Assembly (NCBI GenBank): GCA_001643675.2 | Contig: LSRY02000029.1 | Coordinates: 1,116,001-1,180,000 of the forward strand | Direction of reading: 5' to 3' | Source: Monocercomonoides exilis | Lineage: Eukaryota; Preaxostyla; Oxymonadida; Polymastigidae | DNA length: 64,000 nt | In this document: in pieces, positions 56,582 to 64,000 of the stretch | Layout of the letters: each line of letters starts with the position of its first letter | Position numbering within the stretch: the stretch's first letter is position 1 | Translations under genes and position numbers: made by a program | Notes under the pieces: model-generated | What the model saw: only the letters and a program-made list of their open reading frames with translations | The model's database searches: none | What the model was told of the DNA's origin: nothing

Positions 56582-57072
56582 CTTTTATTTTTGTGATATT
56601 TGACGTTTGCTTTATCAGCATTTGTGGTTCAGTTTTTCTGATTATTTTTTGCTTTCTTTACTTATTGAGAATTAAAAGAAATACTGAAAAAATATTGCTT
56701 TTTTCAAAATAACATATGCCAATTTGTGATAGTCGAGTAACATGATAACATAAGAGGGGGAAAAAATGTAATGAATCATAAGTGAGTGTTTAACAAATAA
56801 ATCAAATTGAACTGAAGTGAACATACATAATAATATTGTCTGAAGAAAAACTTTAAGACACTTGTTTGCGACAGCGAAAAAAAACAGTTGATAAACTTTC
56901 AAACAATACATACAAAACGTAAATTAATACGCTCCAAAACTCAAACAAAATAGGAAGGAAAGGAATTGCCTTTGGTGCATAGCAATGAATAATTTGCGTA
57001 AAAAAATGATAAATTATTAATTGAAAGCAAATAAAACATATGTAAGTGTTCGTCACAACATAAATATTTCAA
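56582..57072. other. Intergenic between convergent genes
   Basis: AT-rich 3' flanks of PSMF1 (+) and the surface protein (-). No gene seen. Confidence 0.6.
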
Positions 57073-60000
57073 TCAAAGAGACATAAGGTCGTTTTCAGAA
57101 ATCGGAGCAAAATCTTCTTGTGCCATTGAGCAACTTGCTTTGTTATCATCCGTCATAATCAACGAATCAGTGAAAAATTTGAAGGAGCTTATCTGATCAG
57201 GATCGGGAGATTGAGGAATTTCTGTGTCGAGAAAATGTTCAGAGCAAGGCGTCGAAGGATTAATGTCATCGTCAATCTGGCTTGTGATGTTTGCGCGATC
57301 GCTTTCTGCTTCCTTCTCATTCATTTCACATTCCTTTATTTGAATAACAAACGATGGCTGTTTTATGCTTAGATCTTCAAACTCTTCCATTTCTGTCTGA
57401 TCATCTTTTTTTGATGCATCCTTTTCCAATTCCTTTGCTTTGCCATCAGCAGGTGATGGATCAATCTCTCTCTGAGCTGTCTGCATCATCCTCCGTTTCA
57501 CCACACACACAACAACAACAAGCACAGCAAGAATTACAATCACCGGGATGACTGCAGAGATGACGATGATTGTTGTCAGCTTCGGATTAGAAAGAGGATC
57601 CGTGCTGTTTGCTGTGATACCTTTCGTCAAGTTATTTGGATCAGAAGAATCAGGATTTGGATTTGGTGAAGGATCATCCGCAGAACCGCCTTGATCAGGC
57701 AATAAAGAGCGCTTTTTAACAACACAAGGAAACTCGGTGATGGCACCAGACGCCTGCCATGAATAAATGAGGCTGACTTCCACTTGCTTATTGTCTGAGA
57801 CGGAGGAAATCTGAGCTTGTGGAACATTCACAACAACGATTGATTCATTCACATGCTGCAAAGATGATGACGCAAGCTGTGTCAGCTCTTCTCCATCATC
57901 TCCGGTTATCACAATGTAGATATGCAAAGAACAATCCAGCAGCAGCTTTCCATTAAAAGTGACTTCAATTGTATCTCCTATTGTCTTGTAACTAGAGGAT
58001 GAGACAGATGGCACAAAATATGAAAGTAAATAAGAATTCTGAAGTGCATCTTTCTGATACACTCCATCTGGTAATCCATTTCCAGTGACAGAGCAAGTGT
58101 CACAATTAATCCACAATGAAGGATATGCCGCATCGAGTCCATCCCCACCTGCGATGCTATTAACAACTATCTGCCCATTTCCTGTGCAGATAATGTTCCT
58201 CCGCGCAGAGGGATAATCTATAATTACCGGATTGTTGTCTCTAAACATCCAACTGTTCACAGTTAAGATTCCTCCTTTGACTTTGATTGCTCCTCTCGAA
58301 TGGCCAATGAATGGAGTGTTAGTGAGCTCAACGTTGCTGTCCGTTAAATATGCAAAGGCCGAGTTCCAGCTGCAAACAACTCCATTCTCCTCTACATTTG
58401 CTTCGATTCCATTGTTGTCTTTAAGTCTCAGTGCAAATGCATCTTTCCTGAATACATTGGACTGAGCAGCGACAAGCGACTGTTCTCCATTGAAGCTGCA
58501 GCTTGAGATAGCAACTGAAGAACAATTGTTTATCGTTATTGCATATGCCGTTGAAGCTGGGGAGATCACACCTGAATCTGCAATGCAATTGGTGATAGAT
58601 GTTGTTGATAAGTCTTTAAAGAAACCAAAAGATTTCAGTGCCAGCGACTGAACATGTATATCGCTGAGTTCAATAGAACCAGAATTCAAATAAAAAATTG
58701 TGTAAAATGAAGACGGTATATTCAGAGTGTCGTTGCTTCTGAAAATAGAAGAAGATATCGTCAGAGAGCCTCCAGATGAATAGAAAAGTGCTGCTGAATT
58801 AAGTGAAAATGTAGGCGAAAATACAAAATTGACTTTATCCAAATTGACGCTTGAATCGAAAATAAAAGCATTCTTGTTTACGAATTGAGTTGAAACTAAC
58901 ACATCGCAGCTGATGCTGTTAGCAGGGCTAATGCTGACTTTGACATTGTTGATTTGTATTTGACTTCCATAAGAAACAACCTCGTCCACTTTCAAGACAG
59001 CAGTCGTTGAGCCAGCAGGCAGATCATCAAATGGGATGCAATGACGAATAGCTTCTGATAAAGAGGCGCAAGGAATATCCTCTCCACCACAATATCCGTA
59101 GTTGTTGCTGTAGACCCCGCTTTTTGTGGTTGCGAACACAGTGGAACCTCTTTTGATGAAGAGAATAGGAACAAGATCTTCAGGATTCCCTGGATTTGAT
59201 ATCTCGTCATACATAATGGAGTTAGTTATATCATACGATGGAGATGAAAAATCGATATAAATTAAATCTGACAGATTGTAGTTCTGAAGGCAAAGCAATG
59301 AAATAAACATATCTTTCCCGCAGTTTGCTGCATTTCCATTGAAAGAAACGTCCTTCACAGAGAAAGAGCTGTCAAACGAGGCTGGGCACGGACTGCCTGC
59401 TGCTTGCCCTAGCGTCGCATCAATGTACATCGACCCGCCCCTCCCGTTTGATCCACCAGCCAAACATCGAGTGAATGAGCAGTTTGAAATGGTGGTTTTC
59501 GTAGACGAGGTTGTGATAAACATTAGACATCCACCCATTTGTCCAGAATTGGTGGTGCAGCTTGTGAAAGTGCTGTTTGTGATTGAAGAATCTACAGGCA
59601 AAGTTGCAACATCAACAGCTTCGAAATACAGCAAAGAAGACATCGGAGTGCTTGGCAGAACTTCGACCGAACTGAAAACGCAGCTATCAAATTGAAATGT
59701 TCCACATGCGTTTGGCTCTGCGCTGCTTGATGCACCTGAATATATGATGATTGGACTGTACTTGTATGCTGCATTCAGCGTGGTGTACCGAATTGACAAA
59801 AAGCCTCCATTCCACTGGAACAACGGGAGAGACGGATCGTTCACTTCATTTTCATCGAGTTCAATGCTTATCTGATCAAGTGACATCGCACCTGCGCGTT
59901 GTGATCCGGTGACCGATAGAAGAAACACTGTCAAGAAATATGTCTGTGTTAAAAATGCTTTCAGCTTAAAGCGTGAAAGCAGAAGCGATCCATTTGTCAC

Positions 60001-61715
60001 TGTGAAGAACCCTTCGGTGTCAGTCGACAGGTACGACTCCATCGAGACTGTGGTTTGGTCGATTCCTTTCCCGATAAACTCGACGTCCCTCGTTTCGTAT
60101 TCAGGCTTGTAAAATGGTTCGTACAGGGGTTCGGTGAGAAAGATGACTACACGCTCGTCGAGCGGGATGTCCCCGAGAAACGGTGGGAACTGGGCAGCTT
60201 TGTCGTCTATGTCGTTGATGTTGCCCTCAATCCAGTCTGACGTGAGCGAGGAATCGATGGTAAAGTACACAAGCCCTGACGAGCGTGTGGCGTAGCTGTC
60301 TGCGATGATTGGGCGGTCTTTGCTGAAGGGATGGTACCCTTCTATCACCAAATCATAACTCGAACCTTCTGTGGAGCAGTTGACAAAGCTCAAGTTTCTA
60401 AAAAGGATGGAGCAGAGAGGAAGCGAAGATGGTGTCGTAAAGGAAAGAGATAATGCTCCAAAGTTCGTTGACGTACAATAACACGAAACAAATCGCGCAT
60501 TAATGATAAGCTCTAATTATGAAGTGTATTCAAAGATTATTTTTTAAGAAAATAATTAATGATATTTTAAAATGAGAAATAAACACAATTTTCGAAATGA
60601 AACAAACCAGATTTCGATCGCACATCCGTAAGGGAAAGCGCAGAGCCCATCCGAAGAGCAGTGCAGTTAACTGTAAAAATGTCTCGCACACACAAATGAG
60701 TTAATATCGAGGCAATACAAAAGGCTCCTCCAATGCTATTTGGACCCAAAGCAGTGCAATTATTGACATCTAATTTTGTGAGAAGGCATTTGTCAATGTT
60801 CTTTAAGAAAATACACCCTCCGTTCCCGTTGGCAGTGCATCCGCTAAATCCACAAGAGGTGATGGTTACAATCGTCGAAGACTTAATTTCTGGTGAAACG
60901 ATGAAAAGAGCACCTCCATTGCATTCATTACCTCCAGATGAACAGATTTGATCTGTACCAGCAGTACATCCGGAAAAAGTATCACCAAACATTGTTAAAT
61001 TAGTAAGTATTTCTAAACGCTGCGAATAATCATTGTTTGATTTAAGATTATAATTTGAAATACGTTTCCTAAAACAATAATCAAATGTATTATTCATAGA
61101 CTCGTACAACCCGAGATTTTGGTTAATTCCATGCAAAACACTTCCATAATAAACATTTTCACATGACAAAAAATAAGAGTGACTCAATAAAGCAGAATGA
61201 ACAAAAGTTGATGATAAGTTGTGAAGTGGTTTGGGGCATGTAGTAATATTACGAAAATTGCAATCAAAAACTAATTCGTTCCCGCCAAAACCTTCGCTTA
61301 ATAATGAAGAAAAAACATGTAAGGAATGCAAATTCGATTTGTAAAGAAATACTGAACCTGCATTTCTGAAATTACAAAATCCATGAAATTTTTGGAAATT
61401 ACAGAAACCACAAGTTAGTGAAATGTTTGAAATGAATAACTTTCCACAATTATCCACTAAAGGTTGATTATGGAGCAGATTCCTATTTATTATTACGTTG
61501 CTTAACGTAAGAACAGAGGAAGTGTCCAAAATACCTATAAACTGGTAGGGTTGAACGGATATAAAAGGGTCAAAAAGTTGGATTGTTGAATTGTCCAAAT
61601 GAAACAGAAGTAATGAAGAACAGGAAAAATGTGATGAATATTTTGAAGTGGGTTGAATGTGGCAATGCGGGTAAAGAAATGCCACAAAAAATATAAAAAA
61701 GTAATCGTACATCAT
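57073..61715 (-). CDS. Secreted/type I membrane pectin-lyase-fold surface protein
   Basis: Two exons, 61715-60608 and 60512-57073, 1,515 residues; donor GTTTGT. A signal peptide is clear (MMYDYFFIFFVAFLYPHCH). The ectodomain consists of short strands with repeated S-x-x-F-x-x-C and GG motifs (ITSCGFSGCTANGNGGCIFL, NCSFTRCLAGGSNGRGGSMY) typical of a right-handed beta-helix, and contains GYCGGEDIPCASLSEAIRHC, a start-of-repeat-unit signature I associate with oxymonad and related surface proteins. A transmembrane helix lies near residues 1349-1376 (VISAVIPVIVILAVLVVVVC), followed by KRR and an acidic cytoplasmic tail of ~140 residues. Many NxS/T sites. Likely a glycosylated cell-surface adhesin or carbohydrate-binding protein; no catalytic residues could be identified. 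The stretch 60512-60394, upstream of an apparent Met, is in frame and is needed to join the exons. Confidence 0.8.
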
Positions 61716-62073
61716 ACGACTACCTTAAAAGCTGCTTCCAAAGTTTATCAAATGAATATAAAGAAAAAATAATTGATGATCATTAATAACATAATTTGTT
61801 TTCAGAATTAAAAAGTTCATGCGAATATAATTATTGCAGTTAAATCAAACAAGTTTGGCTTGAAAAGTGGAAAAATAAGAAATATGTTTTCTTTATGAAA
61901 TTCTTCTTGATATAATTCTTTCATTCAAGCAAAGAACAAAAATTTCTTTCAGCAAAGGATTGACTTTTCAAAATATTCACCTGAAATTATTCAAAATGGA
62001 AATTTTTCAATCTATTTTAAACATCTGCGTCACCTTGGAAAAGTAGAGACCAAGTCAATCAGTGCCCGTCAGT

Positions 62074-62129
<56 letters not shown>

Positions 62130-62662
62130 TGGAAAATTGGTGACGAACGTGACGAATTTTTTTCTTCACCTCACCCAGGGCTAGAAAGAATAATAATGAT
62201 AATGTTGGAGAAAAAGTTAGGAACAAATAGTTGTTTTTTCGTCAAGAAAAAAATTTCGTTCCATATTTTTTCCCTGTTTTTATCAGATATTAAGGTTTTA
62301 ATAGTTGAAAACAATTGAAGGTTTGATCAACATTATTTCTGGACAGATCAACATTAATTACGGGCAGACGGTGAAAATTTCACCCCACATTTAGAAAAAT
62401 TTTCCATAATTATTACCATTTAGTTTCTTTGAAAAATTTATGACTATCGCAAATGTTGAAAACAATTTCCAAAGCACATTTAGTCTGCTTACTAATATTT
62501 TTATGCACAGTTGCTGATAAAATTTCCAAAGATATATTTTCAGTCTAAAATTTTTATTGAAAAAACACTTCTTTAAATCATTCGCGTATAATTTGGAATT
62601 TGGCAATTAAAAATTTGAAAAACATAAACATACAATATATTTTATAGTGAAAGCTCATTGGA
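61716..62662. other. Upstream region of the surface-protein gene
   Basis: 947 bases without a supported gene. It contains the 52-base T-run listed separately. It lies between two divergently oriented coding stretches, so promoters for both are probably here. Confidence 0.5.
62075..62126. repeat. Uninterrupted 52-base poly(T) tract
   Basis: Pure T from 62075 to 62126, preceded by CCCGTCAGTG. It is much longer than any other run in the window. The true length may differ because assemblers handle such runs poorly. Confidence 0.85.
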
Positions 62663-62926
62663 ATGCTTGTTCTTGCAACTCCAGTAGAAAGCGATCATCC
62701 AATCCATGGAGGATTTTGTGACCACAGGAATAATCCAAGGTTAACTGCAGTAATAGTTTATAAATACGAAAAGATTATACGAAGGCAAGGTGAGCTATCA
62801 AAAAAACAATCAGCAGCAATTGTTAGCACTCAACCACAATTAGAAAAACTTGAAGAAATAAGAAAAGCTGAAACATCCTTTCTGAAAGCGAATTTCATAA
62901 AGAAGATTGACACAACAACGATTTAA
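62663..62926 (+). CDS. Hypothetical coding fragment
   Basis: 87 codons from ATG to TAA with ordinary composition: MLVLATPVESDHPIHGGFCD, later EKIIRRQGELSKKQSAAIV and LEEIRKAETSFLKANFIKK, the last part predicted helical. Further coding-like pieces follow in other frames (HPDFHHTETSADIAKRKF near 62970-63030). It may be the first exon of the gene continuing at 63136, or a decayed copy. Family not recognised. Confidence 0.35.
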   Translation: MLVLATPVESDHPIHGGFCDHRNNPRLTAVIVYKYEKIIRRQGELSKKQSAAIVSTQPQLEKLEEIRKAETSFLKANFIKKIDTTTI

Positions 62927-63135
62927 ACGAAGAAATAACAAACGAATGAACAGAGAAGCTTTTTTCAATATCATCCAGATTTTCATCATACTGAAACCTC
63001 AGCCGATATTGCAAAAAGAAAATTCACATTATATTTTAGGAACTGAAAGAAAAGTTTCCATAAGATGATGAAGGAACAAAGGGTCAAGAATAGTCATCTC
63101 GAACAGAAACAGAACCTGTTCAACAGCGAGGATAT

Positions 63136-63618
63136 ATGGCGCTTATGGATGAGTTCTTACTTCATCACATTGTTATGAAAAAGGGAAGAACTGTCATTAA
63201 CACTCCTGAATTCGAGTCCTTTGCCCGCACATATAAAGATTACTGGTCAAGAATCAACGAGGCGCTGATCCAATTCGAGGACTGGGCGGAAGATAATGCG
63301 TTGGACCTTCTGTTTTTCGATGGAAAGAAGATTGCTGATTTTGCTCTTAGCGAATGGCTTGTACTTTCATCACAAAGTGCCTTGACTTCTTCTTCTTCTT
63401 CCACGTCAACGGTCACTTCGTCTACTTCTTCTCAACTTCAATCGTCTTCTGCATTGCATCGTTCCACTCGCATTGAATATGCAAATCTGAAAGAAGAGCA
63501 AATGTTGAGCTGCCTTGTGAACATTGATGCAGTGATGGCTTGTCTGAGGCAGCTTGGCCAATGCTTCAAACAAGGAAAGAGAGAAAACAAAGCTTCAAAG
63601 GCTATTTTCATTCAGTGA
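63136..63618 (+). CDS. Hypothetical protein fragment, partial or decayed gene
   Basis: 160 codons, MALMDEFLLHHIVMKKGRTV, then FARTYKDYWSRINEALIQFE and a Ser/Thr run, ending KASKAIFIQ. The frame is open upstream for a few codons (EPVQQRGY). The sequence is clearly of coding type (higher GC, amphipathic helices). After 63618 coding-like sequence continues in another frame (NEDAADFTLLSKRVNERKGR) and then in yet another, so introns, frameshifts or decay interrupt it. The C-terminal AIFIQ resembles the start of an IQ motif, but that is too little to assign a family. Confidence 0.4.
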   Translation: MALMDEFLLHHIVMKKGRTVINTPEFESFARTYKDYWSRINEALIQFEDWAEDNALDLLFFDGKKIADFALSEWLVLSSQSALTSSSSSTSTVTSSTSSQLQSSSALHRSTRIEYANLKEEQMLSCLVNIDAVMACLRQLGQCFKQGKRENKASKAIFIQ

Positions 63619-64000
63619 ATGAGGATGCAGCTGACTTTACGTTACTGTCGAAGAGAGTCAATGAAAGGAAAGGCAGAGACATTCATTCAAAGAAGATAGA
63701 TGGCATTTCAGATAAGGCAATGGCCCCAGCAAAAACTGGATGAGCTGCAAGGAGGGCGAAAAAGAGAAGTGTCTGAAGCTGTAGCCGAAGTTGTATGAAG
63801 AATTAGACATCATCAAAGAAGACAAATGAGCATTCATTCATCTTCTGTCACTCTGGCTGGATGAAAGGCTCAAATGTTCAATAAACACGCATAAGCCTAC
63901 TGATTTGAAGCTCATCAGGAACATTAGCATTTCACCTAAGCTATTATCTCAATTGCAGATACGACAACTCTATTCACTTCAGCTTCTACTTTCTCTTCTT
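63619..64000 (+). pseudogene. Coding-like sequence with broken frames at window end
   Basis: The composition stays exon-like, but no frame is open for more than ~45 codons. Segments such as NERKGRDIHSKKIDGISDK and, after a frame change, ELQGGRKREVSEAVAEVV suggest remnants of the same protein. A possible acceptor (TTGCAG, ending 63959) precedes a Ser/Thr-rich frame that runs off the end. It could equally be several unresolved introns. Confidence 0.3.

Noticed and set aside
1-64000. Alternative genetic code (as in some oxymonads that read TAA/TAG as Gln)
   Set aside because: TAA, TAG and TGA all end conserved proteins at the expected places (for example IFT25 TAA, V-ATPase E TAG, RPB3 TGA).
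1-64000. tRNA genes, rRNA or CRISPR arrays
   Set aside because: No GGTTCGAATCC-type T-loop context, no conserved rRNA stretch and no regularly spaced repeats were found by eye; tRNAscan-SE and Infernal would be decisive.

Overview
This is nuclear DNA from a flagellated protist, not bacterial or viral sequence. The intergenic DNA is AT-rich. Genes are split by many very short introns (roughly 25-150 nt). All three standard stop codons end recognisable genes, so the code is the standard one. Genes for axonemal dynein assembly (DNAAF3), intraflagellar transport (IFT25) and the ciliary transition zone (NPHP4) show that the organism has a flagellum. A secreted, cysteine-rich, single-pass pectin-lyase-fold surface protein is a type abundant in oxymonads (Preaxostyla), so a Monocercomonoides-like oxymonad is my best guess; this is inference, not proof.

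Layout. 1-12.6 kb is compact housekeeping sequence: the 3' end of TRAPPC12, the tRNA m7G methyltransferase METTL1, a PCF11-like termination factor divergent from RNA polymerase II subunit RPB3, DNAAF3, and cytosolic valyl-tRNA synthetase. 12.6-15.4 kb has at most one small ORF and holds a cluster of short inverted-repeat elements, one with pogo/Tigger-like ends. 15.4-20.6 kb holds RBM18, IFT25, V-ATPase subunit E, a 43-residue cysteine-rich protein and a METTL21-type methyltransferase, mostly in divergent pairs. 21.2-30.9 kb is one gene for an RNA-binding protein of about 3,080 residues: three RRM-type domains, then about 2,800 residues of Ser/Gln-rich low-complexity sequence. RPL39 lies divergent to it.

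32.1-39.7 kb is an eight-exon NPHP4 homologue. 41.3-43.9 kb is an apparently intact DDE transposon with 42-bp inverted repeats, a TA duplication and a spliced transposase. 44.3-56.6 kb carries a TBC1D5-like Rab GAP, an SR splicing factor, an HMG-box protein, an F-box/TMEM185A fusion and the proteasome regulator PI31. 57-61.7 kb encodes the surface protein. The last 1.3 kb contains coding-like fragments in broken frames.

Many exons were too short or too fragmented to show up as simple ORFs. They were assembled by hand from splice signals plus continuity of conserved protein families. By my count about 40 of 57 modelled introns begin GTTTG or GTATG, and two appear to be GC-AG introns. Several exons are only 3-13 nt long. 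No tRNA, rRNA or CRISPR array was seen.
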